Shown here piece by piece: positions 1 through 10,301 of a DNA stretch of 64,000 bases. The notes under the pieces were generated by a model that was given only the letters and a program-made list of their open reading frames with translations, was not told the DNA's origin and did not search any database. Positions within the stretch are counted from its first letter, which is position 1; every line of letters begins with the position of its first letter. The translations under genes and the position numbers were made by a program. This stretch comes from Cephalotus follicularis (lineage: Eukaryota > Streptophyta > Magnoliopsida > Oxalidales > Cephalotaceae): the NCBI GenBank assembly GCA_001972305.1, contig BDDD01001640.1, positions 159,653 through 223,652 of the forward strand, in the 5' to 3' direction.

Positions 1-187
1 GGTATACTAGTCCCTCGTAGGTCCTAGTCCAATATTGATTAAATCCCAGTCCCTCGAAGGTCCTGGTCCAGTATACTAGTCCCTCGTAGGTCCTAGTCCA
101 ATAATGATGCAATCCCAGTCCCTCGAAGGTCCTGGTCTGGTATACTAGTCCCTCGTAGGTCCTAGTCCAATAATGATGCAATCCCCT
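1..187. repeat. Tandem repeat, 69-bp unit, about 2.7 copies
   Basis: GTATACTAGTCCCTCGTAGG recurs at 2, 71 and 140, exactly 69 bp apart, with CCCAGTCCCTCGAAGGTCC in the middle of each unit. The third unit stops near 187. In the other family-B LTR the equivalent place (about 36827) has only one GGTATACTAGGCTAGTCC-like unit, so this is a local expansion inside B1. The array may continue to the left of the window. Confidence 0.9.
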
Positions 188-189
188 TT

Positions 190-392
190 TTTAATCAGCC
201 GTTCATTCACCTAGTCGACAATTCAATCATTCAATCATTCACTCGGTCATTCATTCAATCATTTCCATTCATTCGGTCAATCATTCATTCATTCGGTTCA
301 TTCGGTCGATCATTCATTCATTCAGTCATTCGGTCTATCATTCATTCATTCGTTTCATTCGGTCAATCATTCATTCATTCAGTCATGCGGTC
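190..392. repeat. ATTC / ATTCGGTC simple-sequence tract
   Basis: About 200 bp of imperfect CATTCATTCGGTCAAT-type units with repeated ATTC tetramers and a recurring GGTC insert. It is a microsatellite-like tract inside LTR B1 and codes for nothing. Confidence 0.85.
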
Positions 393-447
393 GGTCACTT
401 GTCCATTATACCCGTACACAGTTCCTTAAGTCATGAAATCAACAATC

Positions 448-545
448 ATCCATAGCCATCCGTAACCATATCGATGGCCATCCGTAACCATAACCATGGC
501 CATCCGTAACCATAACCATAACCATGGCCATCCCATAACCATTTA
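448..545. repeat. GGCCATCCGTAACCATAACC minisatellite
   Basis: Four to five imperfect units of about 20-26 bp built on GGCCATCCGTAACCATA lie one after another. On the minus strand they give a Met/Val/Gly/Tyr-rich open frame that is only a by-product of the repeat. Confidence 0.85.
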
Positions 546-719
546 ATGACCATTCCATATCCGTTACCGCATGATCCATGACCGTACGATCCATAAGGTC
601 CATTCCACTATCTACACACTCACCGTGTAATAGACGAATAGGGTCGAGATAACACTGAACACACCGTGCATACCGTAGGTCCACGCATACCATATCCATA
701 CCATATGATGTGGTCTAAC

Positions 720-3445
720 TGTCACGCCCCAATTTTCGAGAAGACAACATTAAAGCGGTAAAGGCAATTAACATATAAATTCAGCTCATGTAAAAACCAT
801 AAAATTTAAACTTTTAAACAAGATATCGATTGCGGAAGCATTAAACTCATAAGCTGAATACTCGTAACGTGCATCCCATACTGCACGCTACTCAAACAAA
901 TCTGTCATTGTTAATAGCCCTCAAAACGGTGCGTGATCACAACATAATATTAATTCCCATCAGTAAACAAAACCATAAGTACGGTACATTAGTAGTCCTT
1001 AAACAAACCCAGGCTTATTACAAATCAGGAGAATTAAAACCAAGAACAACTACAACATAACAACTTGTTCTTCTTCCATGCCAGTCCAACCGGTTCACTG
1101 CATCAATCTGTAAAGTAGGGGGTTAGCCTTTGTCCTCACTCGGCTAAGTCATAAGCAACTCGGGATCAATATTAAATGCATGTCATGATATGTATGCATA
1201 AATGATGCAGTGTAGGAATTACCAGTTTACATATACATGAAAAATATATATATTTTAGTGGTACAGTAAAAATAACAGTGGGTACATATATACAAAAATA
1301 TATGTATGCAAGAACAGTACAGTTGTAACCCGACCAGGGCTACATCAACAGGCACAGTAATGTCCGAAAAGGACCAACAGGCAGTACAGTGTGTCCATAA
1401 AGGACCACAACAGGCAGGCAGTATGTGTAACGCCGCCAACTCCTGGCCCCACGCTACACTCCCACTTCGGTCCCTACTCCAGGCAACCAAGCGAGGCAAC
1501 AGTATAGTACAGTGAGTCACCCAGCCAACTCCTGGACCCTAGGTCAACCCTACCAGTAGCCGGCGCTGGCAATCTCCGCCATGCAACCAGTGGCTCAAGC
1601 ACAACCACCGAAAAATCACAGAGCAAACGGTGAATCAAAACAGTAAACAGTGCAGTAAAAAGTACAGTATTGATCGTTTAGATCGACAACAGGCAATTCA
1701 TTTTCAAATATTTTGAATAACATTTGAAATATGTATTTATAGTAGTAGGAATACTTTTGAACAAATCAGTAGTGTAAATCGCTTTCCAGTTTGTTCGAAA
1801 ATGCGTTATTAACCAATACATATTTTCATACTCAAAATAGCGCATTCTGAGTTCACATATGCATTTCTAAGTATCATAACTTTGGAAATCATAAACGATT
1901 TACAAACAGTAAACAAACAGGCAGTAAACAGTGTATATGAAATGCATACAAATGCTCAAATGCACCCAAACAGGAATCGAGGTCGTTTCACATCGTTAGA
2001 TAAGGAAACCTCTAAACAGTACCAAAAGACGTCGATGTCTATTAAAAGGCATCGATGTCTTTGTCCATCAATGTCGATGTCCAAGTCCTTAGTGTCAGTG
2101 CTTCCTACTGTTTAAAGACGTCAATGCCCATTTTATACGCATCGACGCTCAAGGTCTGGAACCTTTAAACGTCAGCGTATTGCTTATGACGTCGATGCAT
2201 TAAGGTGGGAACCTTAGGCGTCGACGTGCAATATATCAAAACCCAAGCAGATAGCCTAAGGCGTCGATGTTTTTCCAAAGACGTCGATTTGTTTCACGTC
2301 AGTAACCAAGCAATTAACCCAAAGACATCGAGGTTCTTAAAAGGTGTCAACATTTTTTGAGTAGCAGTCATCTTCTTCCTCACGACATAACAGACAGTAG
2401 CCATTACAAACTATATACATGCAGAACAACATGTAATTAAGGTAGGGAATCAACATGCAGATATATATCACATATCTAGCATAACATGGCATCGATCCAG
2501 TGAGCAAAATCAATTCAGTAATCATGCAATTTATACACCAAAACCATAATCCACGCATGAACATTAATCTCAAGATTACAGTTATGGCTTCCCCTACCTT
2601 TTGTTCCAAGTTAGGAACTGGAAAGTCCACCTCTTTGCGTTCCAAACTGGTCACAGTATCCCCCAGGTCTGTCCCGTTGCTACAAGCCACCAGCTCCAAG
2701 TTCCAAGCTCCAACCAAGTTCAACAATGGAGGAACCTCTCTCCTTCACTTATGTTTTCTTACACTGGTGTTTTTTTGCCGAACCAAGGATGAAGAGAGAA
2801 GTTTTTTATGCTTTTGGGAACCCCCTCTCTCTTTCCCTATGTCTGTTGCATGCCCTCTCTCCCGTGTCCTTCATATCCACTTAATGTTTTTGTCCCCTCT
2901 TCATTTTTGCAGGCTGCAGGTCATACAGGTGGCACCACTCTTGCATGCACCAAGCTAAGGACACGATTTAGAGTGTGCCTAGTAGCACACCAGCATGCTC
3001 AACAAGTCGCTTATGCATGTGAAGATGCCTGGTTAAAGCCTCAAAAGTCGTTTACTTGAAGGTTATTTTGTCAGCAGAGTAACGTGCCTGACATTCGATG
3101 TCACGCATCAACGTCTTCTTCAAAGACGTCGACGTCTTTCACCTTTTACACGAGGGCGTCGATGTCCTCGCCTGCATCGACGTCCATGTGCATGCAGTTA
3201 CGTGCGCCCCTTTGCTTCAAGGACGTCGATGTGTTTAGAAAGGCGTCAACGCGTTTCCTCCAAAACAACATCGTTTCTCATTGATTTGCCTTTTTAACCT
3301 TTCTTTAACATTTTTACTCTAAAATTAACATTATTAGAGTTTGGAAAACATCATCAAAGCCTTGGAAATCCATCACTTTATTAATTCCACAATAAAAACA
3401 CATTACATTGTGAAATTACAACATAGGAAAATCTCGGGCGTTACA
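720..3445 (-). mobile_element. Solo LTR of Gypsy family A (A1)
   Basis: A 2726-bp LTR that starts TGTCACGCCCC and ends GGGCGTTACA, flanked by a perfect 5-bp duplication CTAAC (715-719 and 3446-3450). No internal coding region is present, so it is a solo LTR left by LTR-LTR recombination. It is related to the LTRs of A2: both start with a block around AAAGCGGTAAAGGCAATTAA, then a GGGGTTAGCCTTTGTCCTCA block (1119 and 37682) and clusters of GACGTCGATGTC-like palindromes. Sense is taken as minus because A2, the coding relative, reads on the minus strand in the same orientation. Differences from A2 are spread along the whole length, so this is an older insertion than A2. Confidence 0.93.
2028..3262. 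repeat. Two clusters of GACGTCGAYGTC-type palindromes in LTR A1
   Basis: Between 2028-2340 and 3093-3262 there are about twenty sites of the form RMGRCGTCGAYGYYTT, for example AAGACGTCGATGTCT, AAAGACGTCGACGTCTTT and GGCGTCGATGTCC. Variants such as GTCAACG, CATCGATG and CATCGACG differ mainly by C-to-T or G-to-A at CpG. The interval between the clusters (about 2350-3090) has an AT-rich part and a CT-rich tract. Confidence 0.85.
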
Positions 3446-4159
3446 CTAACATTCATGATCCTCATGACAGAGATGAGCGTCATGAATGGGTTATCTCATT
3501 TAGTCTCATAAAATACAATCGATCAATCCATACAATAGCCATAACCCATAAACCATTGTCAATATCATAACCCTTGAATTGAGAGAAGGCAGAAGCTCAA
3601 CTTCTCTCAATTCTCCATTTAGTCCATTATACCCGTATACAATTCATTAAACCATGAAATCGGTAATCATGCATAACCATAACAATCAATTTAGCATATA
3701 ATCATCAATGAATAGTCATGTCCCTACAATCCATTCAAAATGCATGAATGCAAGTAAAGTAGTATAACGGTACTCTAGTGATCCACCAATCGTCAACTAC
3801 CGTCCCATACCGGCGTATACAAATGGGAACAAGCCAACAATAATCTGAGCACATACCGTTGGAGCAGATGTATACCTACCTGTTAATAGTTGAGCTTGCG
3901 AGTCAGGAGGACTTGCAGTGGAATCGACTAGCTGCCTCCTCTAAGCTTCACTCGCGATCACGATCACAACTCCATCTTTTGTTAACAGAGTTCACTTTTC
4001 TGTCCTTGTATTACTGCAATAACCATCACACATTCGGTTACGACTTACACACATCTAGCAAATACACATTGTCGTCACCGGAGTTCTGGCCAAATTTCGG
4101 CCAACACATCTAAACTCCGGCCACGCCATAAACAAGCTCCAATTTGGCCAATCAATTCA

Positions 4160-4385
4160 TATCTGCCAAGGAAGCGCCGTGACTCACCGTGAAATGTGCT
4201 GTCACGGCCGGCAGTGAGTTCCACTCACTGAGTCAACCGCCGGTCATCCATAATTTCGGCCACCTCACAAACAAACCTCCACAAGACCCGTTCTACACAT
4301 CTCTAGCCCAGACTCGCCGTGACTCGCCAAGGAACCAGCGGTCATAGAAGGCAGCGAGTCAAGCTCATCGGGTTAACTCAGTCAA
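4160..4385. repeat. GTGACTCAC / GAGTCAACC motif cluster in LTR B1
   Basis: Repeated TGACTCACCGTG, GTGAGTTCCACTCACTGAGTCAACC, GACTCGCCGTGACTCGCC and GCGAGTCAAGCTC elements lie within about 225 bp. The same vocabulary (GAGTC, TGACTCA, GTYAAC) recurs in LTR A3 (51893-52110) and in both C1 LTRs (27785-28150, 62230-62560), which are otherwise different sequences. Confidence 0.7.
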
Positions 4386-4752
4386 CCATTCCCGGCCATT
4401 TTTGGCCGAACAACGCCTCAACAGCCACCAAAAGGGGAAGAGCTGGTCTTCTAAGCGAAAACCCGCTCCAACCATGACGGTTACTGACGGTGGAATGCAC
4501 GACAGTGCGTGACAGAGGCGACAGTAACGAGGAGAAAAGAAAGAGAAAAGAGGAGAAGGTTACCGGTAGATGGAGGACCTGCACTGCGCACGCTTCCCAG
4601 TTCGGCATCGTTGTCTTCTCTGGTGTGCAGTTCTCTCTCCCGCTCTCTGGTTCTCTCTCCCGCGTCTCTCTCTCGTGTCTTTGTTGTTTCTTTCTTTGGC
4701 GCAAGAGTAATGCGCCCGGCGCATTATGCGCTTGTTATGTTTTTGGAAAGTA

Positions 4753-5247
4753 CTACTGATAGAAGACTTGGCAAAACTCCGACCAGGTCAAAGTCTCCAT
4801 ATAGTTACCACCCTTAGCAAAACCCAAACCCTTCCACCATTTCTGAGCATCACCCTCAAGCTTGTAAGCAGCTAACTTAACCTTCTGCTCATCACTACAA
4901 CCAAGCACATCAAAGATCTTGTCCATATGATCAATCAAGTGCTCAGCCTCCACAAGAGTCATGGCTAAGCTGAAATACTGCGGCCTCTGTTTCTGGAACC
5001 GCTGAAGCCAAACGTAAACAGGTGTGTCAATTCTATCCCCAGCTTCTCTTCCCAACTGAACATCAGCTGGAGCATTCTCCTCAACGACTGGCTCTCTACG
5101 GCCCTGCTCCAGATTCTTCTGACCCATCACCCGACGTACCTCTTGAGCGATTGCCTGACGCACTGACTCTTCCATAGACGGATCATTTCTAACTTCCTGA
5201 GCCTCAACGGGTGTAGTCCTCTGAGTAGTGTTCATTGTACGTACCAT
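4753..5247 (-). pseudogene. Gypsy gag, N-terminal part (G0)
   Basis: This open frame of 164 codons starts MVRTMNTTQRTTPVEAQEV and encodes the N-terminal half of a Ty3/Gypsy capsid polyprotein. The retrotransposon-gag core is seen in RFQKQRPQYFS, VEAEHLIDHMDKIF, VLGCSDEQKVKLAAYKL and the conserved tryptophan pair in GDAQKWWKG (about residues 70-150). It matches the gag of G3 along its whole length, including the start MVR-NT. The C-terminal capsid region and zinc knuckle are not present. Its role would be assembly of virus-like particles that package element RNA. It is a fossil fragment. Confidence 0.88.
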
Positions 5248-5402
5248 CTACGAAAAGGAACTCAAAAGATGAAACAACACAAAGAACAAAAACCAAAACA
5301 GAAAACATATCATAAAATCATAATAGAAAAAAACCTAACCCAGTGTCTATCCAATCTCATAGGCCAAACCTAGTTAGGTCTTCTAAGGAAACAAAACCTA
5401 TT

Positions 5403-5413
5403 CTCTGATACCA
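5403..5413 (-). other. Primer binding site, tRNA-iMet (G0)
   Basis: On the minus strand this reads TGGTATCAGAG, complementary to the 3' end of plant initiator methionine tRNA. It begins five bases inside the LTR edge at 5419, as expected for a Gypsy element. Confidence 0.9.
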
Positions 5414-5762
5414 CAATCTGTAACACCCCCGGACGGTCGGAGTCATCACAGGTCATAATACAGAACCTATCAAAACATAGCATAACTTATCTAAACATAG
5501 GCATAACTTTAACTGAACCTAAACATTACTTTATTAGCCAAAACGTGGCGGTCATAGCATAACTGAAAAATTGTTCAAAACTTAAAACTTAACATATTTT
5601 AAAAGTCAAATACCAAAACATAAACCAAAATAACATATTGTTCATGACCACTATAACATTACAGACATAAAATAGACTCCTTGTAGTGTTTAGAAAAGAC
5701 CCGGTTTGATTCGACGAACAAACGAATAAAAACAGTTGAAAACAGAAATTCTCTGGACAAAA

Positions 5763-5995
5763 CAACTGACTGTTACAAAGCTCCAGTCGACTATTAGAAG
5801 TTCGACAGTTGACGAATCAGAAGGGCCAGCCAACTACTCAAACCAGACTGCAGGCAGTCGACTGTGACAGAGGTCCAACCGACTGTGCATAGCAAGACAG
5901 TCGACTGTTTCACATGGTAGCCGACTACACAACAGAAGACATTCGACTATTTTCAATATGCAGTCGACTACACAACCAAACCAGCCGACTGTTCT
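5763..5995. repeat. CAGTCGACTG palindrome cluster in G0 LTR
   Basis: About ten copies of CAGTCGACTG or one-base variants (CCAGTCGACTAT, GACAGTTGACG, GGCAGTCGACTGTG, AACCGACTGT, AGCCGACTAC) lie in 230 bp. The homologous cluster in the G3 LTR is at 45594-45765. Confidence 0.85.
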
Positions 5996-6474
5996 GGGTG
6001 ATAGAGCAGCAAAAATACTACATTTTCATGCAGAAACTTGTCCAAATGAGTATAACATTACACCATAGACATATGAACATATACAGAAGACATTGTATGA
6101 TGTTTAGATGACACAAAAACACATAATTGAAATAGAATAGTATATAGGCAGTGGTTACTTCAAGAGAAAGAAAGAACTTTTTAAACATATGCATACATAC
6201 AATTCATATTTTCTGTCAAGTTATCTGCCATTACTTATAAAAACAAGATTACAGTTTATGTGAGGTGTCTAACGGCTGACCAACTGACTTAAAACAATAA
6301 TGCCAACATGACATAAATTGACAGGAAACCAAACAACTTCTAACAACCTATTTTTTAATGAATACAACGTAACAGAGTGAAATAAAACATCACAGCAGAA
6401 TTCACTAACATGTAATGGTATTCGAAACACAAAGAACAGAAGAAGAACACCACAGTTCAAGGATTACTTGGCTG

Positions 6475-6900
6475 TTTGCGGGAAATCAAAGAGAAGAAAA
6501 CGAAGACAAATATAAAGCCCTTAAACAACCAAAGGAACTCAACCAAAAAAACAACAAAAGATTCAGATAACCTTTGTAGACTGATGAAACAACTGAACAA
6601 GAATCAAAAACAGGCTTCAACAATCCAGAATTCGGCAGTGACATGTAGAGGAAACGGATGGCATATCACAAAACAATGGCACTCTTCAGAAAACAGTGAT
6701 TTGAGGAATTGATAAGGAAGAAAAGGAGACAAGAATCAGATTAATAAGGAAGAAAAGGATTGAAGACGTGTGGAATTGATGAGGGAAAGAGAGAGTTACG
6801 GGATAAGAAAGGAGAAGAAAGGAAAAAAAAGAAGAGAGAAAAGAAAAAGAAAAAGAAAGAACAAAAAATAAAATAAATAAAATAAAAGAAATGAATTTTA
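6475..6900. repeat. Purine-rich low-complexity tract
   Basis: A long A/G-rich stretch, densest at 6770-6870 (GAGAAGAAAGGAAAAA-like), in the upstream-sense part of the G0 LTR. The open frame over its left part is compositional and not a gene. Confidence 0.8.
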
Positions 6901-7161
6901 TAATAAAAGAAGTTTTTTAATAATTTTAAAAGTTATAAAATTACGTTTGATAAAAAAATAAAATAAAACAAAACAAAATCCATAAACATAAACCCAATAT
7001 TTCATTAATATATCCAAAAATTCAGGCTGGTATCAATCAGCCCAAATCACATATGCCCAAAACACAGGGCAACCGGACTTTAAATAAAACAAAAATCAAA
7101 AATCCCGAAATAACATATATAAACCCCGTAAAACACAAATACAAACAAGCAGGGTATTACA

Positions 7162-7656
7162 TATTCCTTCACTGATTAGTTCACCAAGTTTTAGGCTAAC
7201 ATAGGGTGCATTGTTATTGACATTCTTTGTCAATCTCAATCTTTTCTTTGTGAGCATTGTGAAAGAGTGTGTGTGAATACAGAGGCCTATTTTTATGTGT
7301 GCTCAATTGCTAGTATTTGGAACCATTGACTTGGAGGAACTCAAAGATTATAGGGAGTCTCCTAAAGATGGTAGCGGCAAAGACGAAGGAGCTATCCCCA
7401 TACGGTATGAACTCATTGTCTCTCTCTATGTCGCCATGTTGGTGTATCACCTTTTCATGTATGGGTGATGCCAATTCAATTATGATATGATACAGTGATC
7501 CTTATGACTTGTGCATTCCCTGAATTGGACCATGTTTTACCCTTTTGGTGTTAGAGGTGTTCTTCCGCTGCCATATTGTTTAGAAAAAGTTTTGTTTGCA
7601 CCTTTAACACCCTTGTGTCCGACTCACTTTCCGAGGATGGATTACCATTTCCTTCA
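7162..7656 (+). mobile_element. Remnant of the 5' LTR of C2
   Basis: About 495 bp that match the last part of the LTR at 15118-15619, for example ATTGTTATTGACATTCTTTG, CTCAATTGCTAGTATTTGG and GATGGATTACCATTTCCTTC. The upstream three quarters of this LTR is not present next to it. Confidence 0.85.
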
Positions 7657-7670
7657 GTGATATCAAAGCC
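7657..7670 (+). other. Degenerate tRNA-iMet primer binding site (C2)
   Basis: GTGATATCAAAGCC follows the LTR end directly and is recognisable as a decayed TGGTATCAGAGCC. Position and the following AACC support this reading. Confidence 0.6.
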
Positions 7671-9584
7671 AACCACATCATCCATAGTTGAATTTTGATG
7701 CCTAGGATAATGACTGATTAAATGTTTAATTAGTGGCTGTGTTTATTTGGTTGAACTTATACTGTAAGTGCTTAAGTGTAATCTTTGTGTTTGTAAGTTT
7801 TTGAATGAAATTGGATTTCGTTTTGTGATATTGTCCTGGGGATGGTATTACAATATGTTTTGACTTATGTTTAGAACATTCATAGTGCAGCCTGGATTGC
7901 CAAACTTTTGCATATTGTAGAATTTTTGAATGCTAAAGACCAAACAATGAAAAACTGTAGATTTGTGGCATTGTGTCGACCTGCAGGGGGTTTAAACATG
8001 GACGTTTGCATTTCAAGCATCGACACGTACCTCAATGTCTTGTGTTTTAGCGCTGAAGGCTGTGTTAAGCGTTGACATTTTGTAATAATCTGTCAACGCT
8101 TAGGCACTATGTGTTAATGTTTTTGTTTAATGAGTTGACTCTATTAGCAAAAGTGTTGACGGTTTTAGTTAAAGCATCGACACTTGCCTAAACGCTGAAA
8201 CATATGTTGAAGAGTTGACGAATACCGTCGATGCTTAGGACATTGGACGTTAAGCGTCGACGCCTATCCATAGCGTCGACGCTCAGACTTTAAAAAAATA
8301 ATTTGCAATGTTTGTAAAAATTTGGAATTTTTGCATTAAGGCACTTAGAGGATAATAATCATTGCTTGATTTAGTGGGAGTTTGACCTATAAACAACCTC
8401 TGATATTAAATTTTGTAATCGGTTATTATGAGAGGCGTTTGTGTATTGTTTTGAATTTATATTTGATATGCTTTAATACTCTTATGCACAATGGATGGCC
8501 TATAAGGACAAGACCTACTTTTGGTTTTTCTTTTGTGGATGATACAATCTATTTTTATTAATGGTCTGTAATAAGGTGCTTGAATGCACCATTATGTTTC
8601 CTCTTATGTATTTTCTTCTTGAAAGTTTGTATGTAATTTTCTTTTGAAATGTAAAAGTTGCTTTTGTAAAAGAAGACCTTGCAAGGAGAGATGGAGAAGA
8701 GGAGCAAAGAATTACAAGACCATTGAAGGACATGAATGCATGGTCTCGAATGTAATAAATAGATTTAATCATAACACATAGGAAGACCAAGTAGTGACTT
8801 TGGGCTCAAGTCAATACTTATAGTGATGTCCTTGCCATTCCATTGATTTATTTTAGAAATAAATCCAAGGTGCATAAGATGGATAGTCCAAATACACGTT
8901 ATGCATGCAAAGCCGTAATTATTTTGGAATCGGATAATGAAACCAATGAATTAATTAAAGGCTTGGTAATTAAAATTTGAGACCGCAAATTCCCTCAACT
9001 ACACAATAAGTCTGAATGTAGGAACCCACAGAGTGGTTCCCTGTGGCCTTCCACAATTTTCATTGAGTGGTGTACCTAGGTTATTAGTTTGTCATGCCCT
9101 AGTTGAGGCTAGTAAACTGTGGGATGCTATGTCAACGTCGGTGTTAGGCACCGCAAAGGGTGGCTATGTTTTAGCACTTGGACACGCCTACGTGTGGATG
9201 TTAAAACTAGTTCATTCCAATGAAGATTATGGGTGTTTGACTTATCATGATTATAATGGTTTGCTATGCCCTAGCTAAGGCCATATTGAATCTAAGGCGG
9301 AATTTTATGATTGGATCTTGTATTGGATACAGATTGGCAAGATGGCCTACCCATTGGATATATTATTGTTTGTTATGCCCTAGCTAAGGCCATAATATGA
9401 TTGCGATGGATTCCAATCCCCATTAGGAAGTTGGACTTCTCGAGTTCCATATGGGGGTATGGGATACGATTAGAATAGTGGGAGGAACCATAAGCACTAA
9501 AGAACAAGTGTTATGGTTGTCATATATTAAAATTGGAATAAATGCTGACTCAATTTTATAGTTCATTATCAAGGTTGCTACACA
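7671..9584 (+). other. Long untranslated leader of C2
   Basis: No protein-like frame is seen between the primer site and gag. The leader aligns with that of C1 (28576-30530): both have a CTTATGCA...GGACAAGACCTA / GGACTGGACCTA landmark (8482, 29367), an AAACCAATGAATTAATTAA-type block (8939, 29859) and several TGTTATGCCCTAGCTAAGGCC or TGTCATGCCAACAACTGAGG units. In C2 the part 8015-8288 holds a GTCGAC palindrome array, whereas C1 has a GTGCGT/ACGCAC array in that place. Confidence 0.7.
8015..8288. repeat. GCGTCGACGC palindrome array in C2 leader
   Basis: About fourteen sites such as AGCATCGACACG, AAGCGTTGACA, TGTCAACGCTTAGGC, GTCGATGCTTAGG, TTAAGCGTCGACGCC and AGCGTCGACGCTCAG lie in 270 bp. 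Most differ from AAGCGTCGACGCTT by transitions at CpG. Confidence 0.85.
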
Positions 9585-10300
9585 ATGGCTTTAAAATCTG
9601 CCATGTCCCATATACTAGGGACAAAAAAACTTGAGGGCCCAAACTTCATGGATTGGCAACGTAACCTCAAATTCATCCTAATGACCAGTAAATTTGCGTA
9701 TGTGATGAAATGGGGGCCTCCATCACTTGGTGATAATCCTACGCCTGATGAGTGCGACCGTCTGGCCATGTGGCTGGAAGACGACAAGCAGGCCCGGTGT
9801 ATAGCCCTTTTTGGAATGATGTTGAAGTGGCAACTCAAGTACGAGAAGATGGAGACCTTATCCGCAATACTACTCCATCTCTAGGAGATGTATGTGGATA
9901 AGTTTAGGACTCGGAGGCTTAATCTCTCGCGCAGGCTCTTCAAGGCGCAGATGCCAGAGAGAGCTTTGGTCCATGATCATGGACTGGAGATGATAGACAT
10001 GATTGAGCAGCTTGCTCAATTAGGGTTTGTGATGGATCATGATTTGTATATAGATCTTATCCTTACATCCCTCGCACGATCATTGTCACAGTTCGTGGAG
10101 TATTTTCACTTGATCGAGATAAAAGTAACTCTTAGAGAGTTAGTTTCTATGTTGAGGACGGTAGAGGCTAATCTTGACTCTGTGAAGTCAAAGGTCCCAG
10201 CCTAGGTGGGCAAGCTTGGAGCTTCTAAGGGCAGTACCAAGAATTGCTTGAAGCAGCTGGCAGTTGAGGGTGCCTGCTTCAAGTGAGGAAAGGTTGGACA
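9585..10300 (+). pseudogene. Copia gag (C2)
   Basis: The region opens with MALKSAMSHILGTKKLEGPN and reads as a Copia capsid protein. Visible hallmarks are GPNFMDWQRNLKFIL (the conserved LNGxNYxxWxRNLKI block), the following DECDRLAMWLEDD block, LSRRLFKAQMPE and the late helix LRELVSMLRTVEANL. A zinc-knuckle remnant (ACFK, GHLKKD) follows near 10270-10310. The family role is to form the particle that houses reverse transcription. The frame is broken at a few points. The start at 9585 is chosen because the conserved GxNxxDW block begins 18 codons in. Confidence 0.82.
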
Positions 10301-10301
10301 C

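Larger units (their letters stand above)
1..4735. mobile_element. Family-B long LTR, partial copy (B1), interrupted by solo LTR A1
   Basis: This stretch (1-719 plus 3446-4735) is recognisable because it matches the second family-B copy at 35963-43989. Both have the landmark TGATGTGGTCTAAC / TGACGTGGTCTAAC, followed by a shared block around CATGAATGGGTTATCTC (3482 and 37194), and both end in a pyrimidine-rich tract. The left end lies outside the window and the usual family-B right end (GGGGGCTTACA) is not present. No protein is encoded. It carries its own minisatellites and a GAGTC/GACTC motif cluster (4160-4385). Strand is uncertain; by analogy with family A the sense may be minus. It is an old, broken fossil. 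Confidence 0.7.
4736..7161 (-). mobile_element. Ty3/Gypsy element G0, 5' part, minus strand, broken
   Basis: Read on the minus strand this is LTR (7161 to 5419), initiator-Met primer site (5413 to 5403), leader and the first half of gag. The rest of the element is not in the window: beyond about 4735 the sequence is family-B LTR. The gag and the ACAGTCGACTGT motifs in the LTR show it is the same family as G3 (44712-49358). The LTR end at 7161 lies against the Copia LTR remnant of C2. Confidence 0.85.
5419..7161 (-). mobile_element. 5' LTR of G0
   Basis: A 1743-bp LTR bounded by TGTAACACCCCCGG (plus-strand left edge) and GGGTATTACA (right edge). It holds a cluster of ACAGTCGACTGT-type palindromes (5763-5995), an A/G-rich tract (6475-6890) and an AT-rich end. 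No ORF with recognisable similarity lies in it. Confidence 0.85.

Noticed and set aside
1-187. Centromeric or other satellite DNA
   Set aside because: Only about three 69-bp units, embedded in LTR sequence that has a single-unit counterpart in B2.
439-699. Minus-strand frame rich in Met, Val and Gly
   Set aside because: Produced by the CCATCCGTAACC minisatellite in LTR B1.
2500-2958. 152-codon plus-strand frame in A1
   Set aside because: Lies in the CT-rich part of a solo LTR; the matching part of A2 does not keep a comparable protein and no domain is seen.
720-3445. TGTCAC...GTTACA inverted ends read as a DNA transposon with terminal inverted repeats
   Set aside because: The ends are the short TG...CA-type inverted motif of LTRs, the duplication is 5 bp, and the sequence matches the LTRs of A2.
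8015-8288. Regularly recurring short motif resembling a CRISPR-like repeat array
   Set aside because: Spacing is irregular, units are 10-14-bp degenerate palindromes, the DNA is a plant retrotransposon leader and no cas-like genes exist.
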